Positions 1 to 6,409 of a stretch of 7,465 nt of DNA are shown one piece after another. A model generated the notes under the pieces. It saw only the letters and a program-made list of their open reading frames with translations. It was not told the DNA's origin and did not search any database. The position numbers and the translations under genes are program-made. Numbering within the stretch: position 1 is the first letter of the stretch; every line of letters starts with the position of its first letter. This DNA comes from Defluviitaleaceae bacterium (GTDB taxonomy: Bacteria > Bacillota > Clostridia > Lachnospirales > WRAA01). Location: contig WRAA01000099.1 of the NCBI GenBank assembly GCA_009780445.1, positions 1 to 7,465 on the forward strand, read 5' to 3'.

Positions 1-101
1 GCAAACGCCGCGAACCCGCAGTGGTTCGCAAGTTTGACGCTGACGACGTATGGCGGAAAAAGCACCGAAAATACGTCGGAATGGGGTTTTCAAACACGCC
101 C
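1..101. repeat. Right part of a long palindromic repeat element (MITE-like)
   Basis: Positions 1-59 are repeated exactly at 7407-7465. A central hairpin has arms GCGAACC (10-16) and GGTTCGC (23-29) around a six-base loop, extended by CAAAC (2-6) and GTTTG (32-36). Positions 77-101 are the perfect reverse complement of 7343-7367 (25 bp), and 66-76 matches 7368-7378 in inverted form at 9 of 11 positions. Superimposing the duplicated ends therefore gives a 165-bp imperfect palindrome (7343-7406 followed by 1-101). The length, terminal inverted repeats and lack of coding capacity resemble a MITE. No transposase is present to assign a family, so that label is inference. Confidence 0.75.
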
Positions 102-106
102 TAAGC

Positions 107-205
107 GTGTGCCACCGGCACACAGCATCCCAGCGAACCGCAAGGGTTCGCGTCGTCGTCACTTCCTTGCATCCGCACAAAAATCCTGCGGAAGCTTGGG
201 AAGTT
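107..205. repeat. Hairpin-rich stretch containing a decayed inverted copy of the end repeat
   Basis: Three hairpins follow one another: GTGTGCC/GGCACAC (107-113 and 117-123), GCGAACC/GGTTCGC (133-139 and 145-151) and TCCGCA/TGCGGA (172-177 and 187-192). Positions 133-166 align with the reverse complement of 7400-7435, sharing GCGAACC, GGGTTCGCG and CACTTCC blocks in the same order, with mismatches and small gaps between them. I read this as an older, diverged, inverted copy of the core of the terminal repeat. It lies just downstream of the minus-strand RCC1 gene. No U-tract terminator is evident on that strand. Confidence 0.5.
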
Positions 206-210
206 ACTTG

Positions 211-268
211 CTTACAGACACTCAGTCAAGGTCTGTCTCCGTGGCGTAAGGGTCTGTAAGACCCTTAC
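211..268. repeat. Nested inverted repeats across the RCC1 gene stop codon
   Basis: A perfect 10-bp inverted repeat with a three-base centre lies at 246-255 and 259-268 (core TAAGGGTCT/AGACCCTTA). A second perfect 9-bp pair, CTTACAGAC (211-219) and GTCTGTAAG (252-260), overlaps it. GGTCTGT also occurs directly twice (230-236 and 251-257). The structure covers the last codons and stop of the minus-strand RCC1 gene. There is no U-run, so it is not a classical terminator. It could be an attenuating or RNA-stabilising 3' structure, or repeat DNA that has supplied the protein's last residues. Confidence 0.5.
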
Positions 269-1718
269 CGGTGGTGATCGAGATGGTTCGGGAAGATTCG
301 TCCCAGTCTACGCCGAAGCCCAGCACACCGCCCAGCTCCCGCAGTTTGAAGTAGTTGTAGCCGGCGATGTGGTAGACGATAAGGCCGGCCGCCTCGCCGT
401 CAAGGTTCACCGCGGCCGGCGAAGGCCTTGCGACTACGGCATCGGAGCCGGTCTCGCGCGGTTCGCCGCCGGTCCGGTCATATTCCGCGCCGCGGGTGAT
501 TGTGATTGCGTTGGCCTCTGCGTCCCAGCCTAAACCGAAGCTCGCGCCGGTGCCGCGCAGGGCGTGGGCGATATCGCGCAGGCGGAAGAAGGTGCTTCCG
601 CCGATGTTGTAGGCGTTAAGCTGTGTGTACTCGCCGTTAACCGTCAGGGCGGGGCGTGTCGGCACGGCCCGCGCGTGTTGGAAGCGCAGCAAAGCGTCGG
701 CGATTTTCAGCGGGCTGTGCCGCGGAGCCGTGGTGGTGTCGCCCAGCTGGCCGCGCTCGTTCAGCCCCCACGCCCACAAACTGCCGTCCGTGCGCAGAGC
801 CATGGTGTGGTTGCTGTGCGTAGAGACCGCCGCAACGTCGTCCATTATGCGGACAGGCTCGTGCGCGGTGTCGGTTGTGCCGTCGCCCAGGTTGCCGAAC
901 CAGTTGCCGCCCCACCCCCAGAGACTGCCGTCCGTGCGCACCGCGAGGGTATAGAACACGCCCGCGTCCACCGCGGCCACGCCCTCCATCACCATTACGG
1001 GGCTGTCCGCGGGTTGTGTGGTGCCATCGCCCAGCTCGCCGAAGGAGTTGCTGCCGAAGCCCCAAAGATTGCCGGCGGCGTCAATAAACATTACATTGCC
1101 GACACCCGCCGAAACGCTAACAACATCCTCCGCTATACGCACCGGCGCGGCGTAATCCGCGTCCGCCCACTGCCACAGCACGCCCTGCGTGTCGATAACC
1201 ATGGCGGACTCAACCCCGGCTGACGCGGCAGACCCCACAGACACCGCCGCCGCGCCGTCCATCACGTGTACGAAGGCGGCCGGGTCGCCGGCAAGGCCGC
1301 GCACCCACAGCCCGTTGCCAAGGTCTATGGCCATCACAAGTGTTGAACCCACCGCCGCGTAGCGCACGCCGTCCTTCACCTTCACGGGAACGGTGCAGCG
1401 CGGGTCGTGCCCCCAGAGCCACAGCTCCCCGTCTGCCGTGACGGCCGCGGTCTGCGTAAAGCCTGAGGCCACTGCGGCCACGCCCTCCATCACGGTTACG
1501 GGGCTGTGCCGGTCCACTGTTGTTCCGTCGCCCAGTTCGCCGAAGGAGTTCCGCCCCCAGGCCACCAGCACGCCGTCCGGCCGCACGGCAAAGCCGGAGC
1601 CGACACCCGCCGCAAACGCCGCGCCCCGCGCCTCCCGCGCCGGCACAGATTCGGCAAGCGCGCAGGACATAACAAGCAGGGCGGCCAGTACGGCGGCAAG
1701 CTTACGAACGCCCGTCAC
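222..1718 (-). CDS. Secreted seven-blade RCC1 propeller protein with two C-terminal stalk (copper amine oxidase N-like) domains
   Basis: 498 residues. Residues 1-23 form a signal peptide: basic start, hydrophobic core to about 17, then MSCALA-ES. A weak lipobox (VMSC, Cys19) leaves lipoprotein anchoring possible. Residues 34-340 contain seven RCC1-type repeats with the pattern GVAAV..G...T.AV.TDGSLW.WG. Repeats 1 and 5-7 carry the N..G.LGDGTT insert (repeat 7 reads GDTTT), while 2-4 are shorter and degenerate. Two stalk-type repeats follow (about 357-412 and 436-484), with YNIGGSTFFRLRDIA and YHIAGYNYFKLREL motifs and closing WD.....I.IT strands. The start is GTG at 1718, whose GTGA overlaps the glnS stop. 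There is no separate Shine-Dalgarno, so coupling to glnS is likely. The role is unknown. A cell-surface binding scaffold is an inference from propeller plus stalk. The domain calls are strong. Confidence 0.9.
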   Translation of the reverse strand: MTGVRKLAAVLAALLVMSCALAESVPAREARGAAFAAGVGSGFAVRPDGVLVAWGRNSFGELGDGTTVDRHSPVTVMEGVAAVASGFTQTAAVTADGELWLWGHDPRCTVPVKVKDGVRYAAVGSTLVMAIDLGNGLWVRGLAGDPAAFVHVMDGAAAVSVGSAASAGVESAMVIDTQGVLWQWADADYAAPVRIAEDVVSVSAGVGNVMFIDAAGNLWGFGSNSFGELGDGTTQPADSPVMVMEGVAAVDAGVFYTLAVRTDGSLWGWGGNWFGNLGDGTTDTAHEPVRIMDDVAAVSTHSNHTMALRTDGSLWAWGLNERGQLGDTTTAPRHSPLKIADALLRFQHARAVPTRPALTVNGEYTQLNAYNIGGSTFFRLRDIAHALRGTGASFGLGWDAEANAITITRGAEYDRTGGEPRETGSDAVVARPSPAAVNLDGEAAGLIVYHIAGYNYFKLRELGGVLGFGVDWDESSRTISITTGKGLTDPYATETDLD

Positions 1719-3367
1719 GACGGTTTGTATGACGATTTAAGCGCGACAGTCCGGTTGAACACCGGCGCGCCGGGCTTGGAGAGCTTCGCGTCAAGGCAGA
1801 AGTAGCCGTTGCGGATGAACTGGAATCTGTCTCCGTGTACCGCCGCCGCCAGCGAAGGTTCGGCCTGCACATTCAGCACACACACAGAATTCGGGTTGGC
1901 GGTGTATCCGCTGTCGCTCGCGCTGTCGTCAAAGGCCAGAGGCTCGAGGATCCGCGCCTGCGCGGCGACCGCGTGTTCCGCGCTGACCCAGTGTATGGTG
2001 CCCTTCACCCTGCGCCCCTCGAAGCCGGAGCCGCTGCGCGTCTCGGGGTCGTAGGTGCAGTGTACTTCTGTGACATTGCCGTCAGCGTCCTTCACACAGC
2101 CGGTGCATGCGACGAAGTACGCGCCCTTGAGCCGCACCTCGCGCCCCGGCGTAAGGCGGTGGAACTTCGAAGGCGCGTCCTCCATGAAGTCTGCGCGCTC
2201 GATATACAGCTCGCGCCCAAAGGGCACCTCACGCGTACCCATGGCCGCGTCCTCCGCGTGGTTCTCAATGGTCATCATCTCGTGCCGGCCTTCGGGATAG
2301 TTGGCGATCACCAGCTTCACAGGCTCCAGCACGGCCATCACCACCTTGGACAACCCCTTGAGATCCTCCCGCGCGAAATGCTCCAGCTGTGCGTAATCCA
2401 CCACGGACTCCGCCTTGGCCACGCCCACAGAATCGCAAAACTCGCGGATGGCCGCCGCAGTGATCCCGCGCCGCCGCAGCCCGCTTAATGTCACAAGGCG
2501 CGGGTCGTCCCAGCCGTCCACCTCGCCCTTGTCCACCAAGGCCTTTAGGTACCGCTTGCCCATGATCGTATTGGTAAGGCGCAGCTTGGCGAACTCGATC
2601 TGCCGCGGGATAATCTCGAAGCACCCGGCCTCCCTCACGCACCAGTCGTACAGCGGGCGGTGATCCTCGAACTCCAGCGAACACATGGAATGCGTAATGC
2701 CCTCGATAGCGTCGCCCAGCGGGTGGGCATAGTCATACATCGGGTAGATGCACCACTCGTCGCCCGTGTTGTGGTGCGTTGTGTGGCTTATGCGGTATAT
2801 CACGGGGTCGCGCATGTTGATGTTCGGCGACGACATGTCGATCTTCGCCCGCAGGGTTCGCGCGCCGTCCGGGAATTCGCCGGCCTTCATGCGGCGGAAC
2901 AGACCCAGGCTTTCCTCCGGCGGCCTGTCGCGGTAGGGGCTTGGCCGCCCCGGCTGCGACAGGCTGCCGCGGTACTCCGCAACTTCCGCCGCCGTAAGGT
3001 CGCACACAAAGGCCTTGCCCTTGAGTATCAGCGATTCCGCAATCTCATAGATCTTGCCGAAGTAGTCCGACGCGTAGTACATCCGCTCTTCCCAGTCGAA
3101 GCCCAGCCACTTGATGTCCTCGATAATGGCGTTAACATACTCTATGTCCTCTTTCGCGGGGTTTGTGTCGTCAAAGCGCAGATTACACTTGCCGCCGTAG
3201 AGCTTTGCCATGCCGAAGTTTATGCAGATGCCCTTTGCGTGGCCGATGTGCAGGTATCCGTTGGGTTCCGGCGGGAAGCGCGTGTGTATGCGGTGGGTGT
3301 CGTCTCCAAGGTCTGTCCGTATATGCTGATGGATAAAGCTTCCTGTAGAGTCCAATTTCTCGGGCAT
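1715..3367 (-). CDS. glnS: Glutaminyl-tRNA synthetase
   Basis: Cytosolic class I synthetase that charges tRNA-Gln with glutamine using ATP. The start at 3367 is preferred over the in-frame ATG at 3391: AAGGAGG (3379-3373) lies five bases before 3367, and the predicted promoter would start transcription at about 3391. This gives 550 residues, close to E. coli GlnRS. Numbered from 3367, PPEPNGYLHIGH (32-43) holds the HIGH signature, and R-F-D-D-T-N-P (about 64-70) and the catalytic core follow. VDGWDDPR...LSGLRRRG is typical of GlnRS, and the two-part beta-barrel anticodon domain runs from about 345 to the FNRTVALK end. The KMSKS-like loop reads IMGKR (268-272), where GlnRS usually has VMSKR. 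The GatCAB route is common in clostridia, but many also carry GlnRS. There is room for only a very short leader, so no T-box. Confidence 0.97.
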   Translation of the reverse strand: MPEKLDSTGSFIHQHIRTDLGDDTHRIHTRFPPEPNGYLHIGHAKGICINFGMAKLYGGKCNLRFDDTNPAKEDIEYVNAIIEDIKWLGFDWEERMYYASDYFGKIYEIAESLILKGKAFVCDLTAAEVAEYRGSLSQPGRPSPYRDRPPEESLGLFRRMKAGEFPDGARTLRAKIDMSSPNINMRDPVIYRISHTTHHNTGDEWCIYPMYDYAHPLGDAIEGITHSMCSLEFEDHRPLYDWCVREAGCFEIIPRQIEFAKLRLTNTIMGKRYLKALVDKGEVDGWDDPRLVTLSGLRRRGITAAAIREFCDSVGVAKAESVVDYAQLEHFAREDLKGLSKVVMAVLEPVKLVIANYPEGRHEMMTIENHAEDAAMGTREVPFGRELYIERADFMEDAPSKFHRLTPGREVRLKGAYFVACTGCVKDADGNVTEVHCTYDPETRSGSGFEGRRVKGTIHWVSAEHAVAAQARILEPLAFDDSASDSGYTANPNSVCVLNVQAEPSLAAAVHGDRFQFIRNGYFCLDAKLSKPGAPVFNRTVALKSSYKPS

Positions 3368-3372
3368 AAATG

Positions 3373-3379
3373 CCTCCTT
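3373..3379 (-). promoter_or_regulatory. Ribosome binding site deciding the glnS start
   Basis: The minus strand reads AAGGAGG, five bases before the ATG at 3367. The upstream in-frame ATG at 3391 has no such site and coincides with the predicted transcription start. Confidence 0.85.
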
Positions 3380-3397
3380 GTCGTTAGTCATGCCTGT

Positions 3398-3426
3398 ATT
3401 ATTCCACAGTCCGGAACATTTTTCAA
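3398..3426 (-). promoter_or_regulatory. Sigma-A-type promoter for glnS
   Basis: On the minus strand TTGAAA (3426-3421), a 17-base spacer and AATAAT (3403-3398) form a good vegetative promoter. It is divergent from the DUF5721 promoter, whose -35 lies about 19 bp away, so one bound regulator could affect both. Called by eye only. Confidence 0.6.
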
Positions 3427-3444
3427 GCCATTTTGTTCAAAACA

Positions 3445-3473
3445 TTGAATTTGTCGCGCCGGGATGATATACT
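3445..3473 (+). promoter_or_regulatory. Sigma-A-type promoter with extended -10 for the DUF5721 gene
   Basis: TTGAAT (3445-3450), a 17-base spacer and TATACT (3468-3473). The preceding TGA at 3465-3467 supplies an extended -10 (TGnTATACT). It lies 30 bases before the chosen start codon. Confidence 0.7.
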
Positions 3474-3503
3474 GTATCGAACTTTGTCGAAGGAGCGGTG
3501 AAA

Positions 3504-3968
3504 ATGCTGATATACAGGATAACGGATCCGGAGCTTAACGTGTTTATGGCGCGGCTGTTCAAGGAGGCTGTGTTCGATACGTTCGAGGTTCGCGGGCTGG
3601 AGGTCTGCACGTTCACGGAGTTTCGCATAAGCGGCGCGCTCGACAAGGACTTCGACGGCACAGACACCGACGCGGCCTACTGCGCGTGGGGCAGGCTCAA
3701 GCCCTTCGCCGTGGACTTCATCAAGGGCAGGAAACGCCCGCGGCTCATACGCATCACGCTGTCGCACCCCTCTGCCGCCGCCGCGCAGCTGCACCCAAAC
3801 GCCGCCGCCCTCTTCCTAAACATAAACTACGAGTTGGACGAAGCGCAGATCACCACGGGCGCGTCGCAGAAAAACTTCGCGCTGGACAAATCGGTGGAGG
3901 GCGTGTGGGACGACTACATAGAGGCCTTCTTCGCACAACACAACATACCTATTAGCACTCGTCTGTGA
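3504..3968 (+). CDS. DUF5721 family protein (function unknown)
   Basis: 154 residues, soluble, with no signal peptide or membrane segment. I recognise the general pattern of the clostridial DUF5721 family: an opening like ITD..L..FM..L......FD.F.V....TFTEFRI.G.L.KDF, a central W..LKPF..D.IKG...P, then FLNINYE......TTG.S.K.FALDKS.E..WDDY. No function is known to me, and there are no catalytic motifs I can name. AAGGAG (3490-3495) lies eight bases before ATG 3504 but only two before the in-frame GTG 3498, so 3504 is chosen. The last codons (I-S-T-R-L-stop) lie inside the CIRCE operator of htpG, so the gene's 3' end is constrained by regulatory DNA. No terminator separates it from htpG, so some read-through is expected. 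Confidence 0.8.
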   Translation: MLIYRITDPELNVFMARLFKEAVFDTFEVRGLEVCTFTEFRISGALDKDFDGTDTDAAYCAWGRLKPFAVDFIKGRKRPRLIRITLSHPSAAAAQLHPNAAALFLNINYELDEAQITTGASQKNFALDKSVEGVWDDYIEAFFAQHNIPISTRL

Positions 3969-3978
3969 TGAGTGCTAA
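3952..3978 (+). promoter_or_regulatory. CIRCE operator (HrcA binding site)
   Basis: TTAGCACTC, nine bases, GAGTGCTAA: a perfect match to the conserved CIRCE inverted repeat bound by the heat-shock repressor HrcA. It begins inside the DUF5721 coding region, spans that stop codon (3966-3968), and ends seven bases before the -35 of the htpG promoter. CIRCE usually lies downstream of the promoter, between the -10 and the ribosome binding site, so this upstream position is less common. Confidence 0.95.
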
Positions 3979-3985
3979 AATATTG

Positions 3986-4014
3986 TTGACAAGCCGCGCG
4001 TGATGTACTACAAT
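3986..4014 (+). promoter_or_regulatory. Strong sigma-A-type promoter for htpG
   Basis: Consensus TTGACA (3986-3991), 17-base spacer, TACAAT (4009-4014). It sits directly beside CIRCE, so HrcA bound there could block polymerase. Transcription would start near 4021, giving a leader of about 30 bases. Confidence 0.85.
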
Positions 4015-4034
4015 GTTGTGGACTATTTTAACAC

Positions 4035-4041
4035 AAAGGAG
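4035..4041 (+). promoter_or_regulatory. Ribosome binding site deciding the htpG start
   Basis: AAAGGAG lies eight bases before ATG 4050. It runs into the alternative in-frame GTG at 4041, which therefore has no spacing and is an unlikely start. Confidence 0.8.
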
Positions 4042-4049
4042 TGGCTAAT

Positions 4050-6002
4050 ATGAGCCTTGAAAAGGGAAATCTCTCGATAAACAGCGAGAACATCATGCCG
4101 ATAATCAAGAAGTGGCTGTATTCCGACACAGACATCTTCATACGCGAGCTGGTGTCCAACGCGTCGGACGCGGTGACTAAGCTTAAAAAGCTGGCACAGA
4201 TGGGCGACGCGCCGGGCGTAGGTGCGGACGAAACCTACCGCGTGGACATAGTGGTGGACAAGGCCGGCAGAACCATCGAGATTATCGACAACGGCATCGG
4301 CATGACGGCGGACGAGGTTCGCACATACATCAACCGGATAGCCTTCTCCGGCGCGAGCGAGTTTCTGGAGAAATATAAGGAAACGGAAGCCGCGTCAGGC
4401 GAGATCATCGGCCACTTCGGGCTGGGCTTCTACTCGGCCTTTATGGTGTCGGAGCGGGTGGAGATCGACACGCTTTCGTACCGCGAGGGCGAGAAGGCGG
4501 CGCACTGGAGCTGCGATGGCGGCGTGGAGTACAGCATGGACGAGGGCGAACGCTCCGCGCGCGGCACAACCGTCACCCTGCACATCAACGAGGACAGCCA
4601 AGAGTTTCTGGAGGAACACAAGCTGCGCCAGATGCTGCGCAAGTACTGCGGCTTCATGCCGGTGGACATATATCTGGAGGCCGTGAAACCGCCGTCCGAC
4701 ACACCGGATTCCGATGATACCACCCCCGACGCTTCCGCCGACACCGACGCGGATCCCGACGAGATCGTGATCAACGACACGCCGGAGGCCGGCAAGCCCG
4801 CCGCAAAACCTGTGAACGACAAGTCGCCGCTGTGGCTCAAACCCGCGAACGAGTGTACCGACGAGGAGTACAAGGAGTTCTACCACAAGGTGTTCAGCGA
4901 CTTCGCAGACCCCCTGTTCTGGATCCACCTGAACATGGACTATCCCTTCCGCCTAAAGGGCATACTATACTTTCCGCGGCTGAAGAACGAGCTGGAGTAC
5001 ATCGAAGGTCAGGTCAAGCTCTACAACAACCAGGTGTTCGTGGCGGACAACATCAAGGAAGTTATACCGGAGTTCCTGCTGCTTCTCAAGGGCACCCTGG
5101 ACTGCCCGGACATTCCGCTGAACGTGTCGCGCTCGTTCTTGCAGAACGACAGCAATGTCTCGAAGATGTCCGGCTATATCACGCGCAAGGTGGCCGACAA
5201 GCTGCTGTCCATCTTCAAGAAGGATCGCGCGGCCTACGACGGATACTGGGGCGATATCAGCCCGTTCATAAAGTACGGCTGCATCAAGGACAGAGACTTC
5301 TACGACAAGATGAAGGGCGCGCTGCTGCTGAAAACTCTGTCCGGCGAGTACAACACCATCGACGAATTTAAGGAGCGCAACAAGGACAAGACCGGCGACA
5401 ACGTGTACTACGTCAGCAACGAGGCGCAGCAGGCCGCATACATCAAGATGTTCCGCGAAGAGGGCATGGACGCGGCAATACTTTCCACAAACCTGGACAA
5501 CCCCTTTGTGTCCTACGTTGAAAGCTATGATTCGTCGGTGCGCTTCAAGCGCATAGACTCGGAACTCTCCGGCGCGCTCAAGACAGAGGGAGAGGACACC
5601 GCCGCCCTTGGCGAACAGCTCCAGACCCTCTTCCGCAAGCATCTCGGCAACGAAGAACTGAAGGTCTCCGCCGAAAACATCAAGGCCGCCGGCGTATCCG
5701 CCGTAATGCTGCAATCGGAGCAGGGCCGCCGCATGGAGGAAATGTCCAAGATGTTCGGCAGCGCCGGCGCGCTGCCGCCCGGCATGTTCGCGCAGGAGAC
5801 GACACTGGTCATCAACACGAATTCGCCGCTGGTGAAGTCCTTGGTGGAGCTTGCCGACGACGAGACGCGCTCCGCCGATGTGGAGATCATCGCCAAGCAG
5901 ATCTACGACCTTGCGCAGATGAGCCACAAGCCGCTGGACGCCGACGCCATGGCCTCCTTTTTCGAACGCTCCAACCGGATCCTGCACATGGCCTTGAAGT
6001 AG
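4050..6002 (+). CDS. htpG: Hsp90 family molecular chaperone HtpG
   Basis: ATP-driven cytosolic chaperone dimer; 650 residues from ATG 4050. The N-terminal GHKL ATPase shows E33 and N37 in RELVSNASDA, the D80-M85 loop (DNGIGM), the lid glycines GHFGLGFYS (121-129) and RGTTVTLHI. The middle domain starts at PLWLKP (about 260) and carries NVSRSFLQND with the conserved ATP-contacting arginine at R361. The C-terminal dimerisation domain ends the protein, without the MEEVD tail of eukaryotic forms, as expected. It is slightly longer than E. coli HtpG (624) because of an acidic D/P/T-rich linker at about 213-257. Regulation is by a perfect CIRCE and a consensus promoter. In Bacillus subtilis htpG is not in the HrcA regulon, so this wiring is notable. 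A small DNA-repair-type gene follows after 13 bases. Confidence 0.98.
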   Translation: MSLEKGNLSINSENIMPIIKKWLYSDTDIFIRELVSNASDAVTKLKKLAQMGDAPGVGADETYRVDIVVDKAGRTIEIIDNGIGMTADEVRTYINRIAFSGASEFLEKYKETEAASGEIIGHFGLGFYSAFMVSERVEIDTLSYREGEKAAHWSCDGGVEYSMDEGERSARGTTVTLHINEDSQEFLEEHKLRQMLRKYCGFMPVDIYLEAVKPPSDTPDSDDTTPDASADTDADPDEIVINDTPEAGKPAAKPVNDKSPLWLKPANECTDEEYKEFYHKVFSDFADPLFWIHLNMDYPFRLKGILYFPRLKNELEYIEGQVKLYNNQVFVADNIKEVIPEFLLLLKGTLDCPDIPLNVSRSFLQNDSNVSKMSGYITRKVADKLLSIFKKDRAAYDGYWGDISPFIKYGCIKDRDFYDKMKGALLLKTLSGEYNTIDEFKERNKDKTGDNVYYVSNEAQQAAYIKMFREEGMDAAILSTNLDNPFVSYVESYDSSVRFKRIDSELSGALKTEGEDTAALGEQLQTLFRKHLGNEELKVSAENIKAAGVSAVMLQSEQGRRMEEMSKMFGSAGALPPGMFAQETTLVINTNSPLVKSLVELADDETRSADVEIIAKQIYDLAQMSHKPLDADAMASFFERSNRILHMALK

Positions 6003-6015
6003 CCGCGCAGTTGCC

Positions 6016-6309
6016 ATGGAACACTTCTACAGCCGCGTATACGCCTTGGTGGAACAAATTCCCTTGGGAAAGGTCACGACCTACGGCCAGCTGGCTCGCG
6101 CACTGGGCAACCCGCGCGCGGCCAGAGCCGTGGGCTGGGCGATGCGCCACTGCCCGGAACACCTGCCCTGGCAGCGTGTGGTGATGGCCGACGGCACAGT
6201 GACCGGCGGCGAACACGCCGGAGTACGCCGCGCCCTGCTCGAGGCCGAAGGCATAGTCTTCCGCAAGGACGGCCGGGTAGACCTGCGCCGACACAACCAC
6301 AGCCCCTAA
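6016..6309 (+). CDS. Alkyltransferase-like protein (MGMT fold, active-site Cys replaced by Trp)
   Basis: 97 residues, matching only the C-terminal DNA-binding domain of O6-alkylguanine-DNA alkyltransferase. IPLGKVTTYGQLA (15-27) and ARAVGWAM (36-43) form the helix-turn-helix region, with Y23 and R37 at the positions of the base-flipping tyrosine and the arginine finger. The family's PCHR active site is PWQR (51-54), so the alkyl-accepting cysteine is gone. Proteins of this kind (Atl, for example E. coli YbaZ with PWHR) bind O6-alkylguanine without repairing it and flag the lesion for nucleotide excision repair. That role here is inferred from the family. It starts 13 bases after htpG with no convincing ribosome binding site and no promoter between, so it is probably co-transcribed and translated by re-initiation. 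The stop codon lies within the terminator stem. Confidence 0.87.
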   Translation: MEHFYSRVYALVEQIPLGKVTTYGQLARALGNPRAARAVGWAMRHCPEHLPWQRVVMADGTVTGGEHAGVRRALLEAEGIVFRKDGRVDLRRHNHSP

Positions 6310-6337
6310 ACCGCGTTATTATAACGCGGTTTTTTTT
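6308..6337 (+). terminator. Rho-independent terminator of the htpG operon
   Basis: An 11-bp stem (AAACCGCGTTA at 6308-6318 with TAACGCGGTTT at 6322-6332), a three-base loop, and a run of eight T (6330-6337) that overlaps the end of the stem. It begins within the stop codon of the alkyltransferase-like gene. Confidence 0.93.
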
Positions 6338-6409
6338 GTTAGCATAAAATTTCGCAAATTGTCAAATACTAATTTTGGAAGAAAACCGGATAACTTTCAG
6401 GGGCGTAAG

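Noticed and set aside
34..259. Two overlapping short plus-strand reading frames at the left end
   Set aside because: They lie in hairpin-rich repeat DNA, lack ribosome binding sites and show no protein-like features.
564..1223. 219-codon open frame opposite the RCC1 gene
   Set aside because: A shadow of the repeated RCC1 coding sequence, rich in Arg, Ala and Val, without a start signal.
3368..3430. T-box riboswitch upstream of glnS
   Set aside because: The predicted leader is only about 25 bases, and no T-box sequence or antiterminator is visible.
2660..3448. 262-codon open frame opposite glnS
   Set aside because: It is antisense to conserved GlnRS sequence, and its end crosses the glnS promoter.
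3941..3960. A second promoter upstream of CIRCE, which would restore the usual operator position
   Set aside because: Only poor matches to -35 and -10 boxes are present within the end of the DUF5721 gene.
4965..6017. 350-codon open frame opposite htpG
   Set aside because: It mirrors htpG codons in GC-rich DNA; the Hsp90 frame is unambiguous and explains the stretch.
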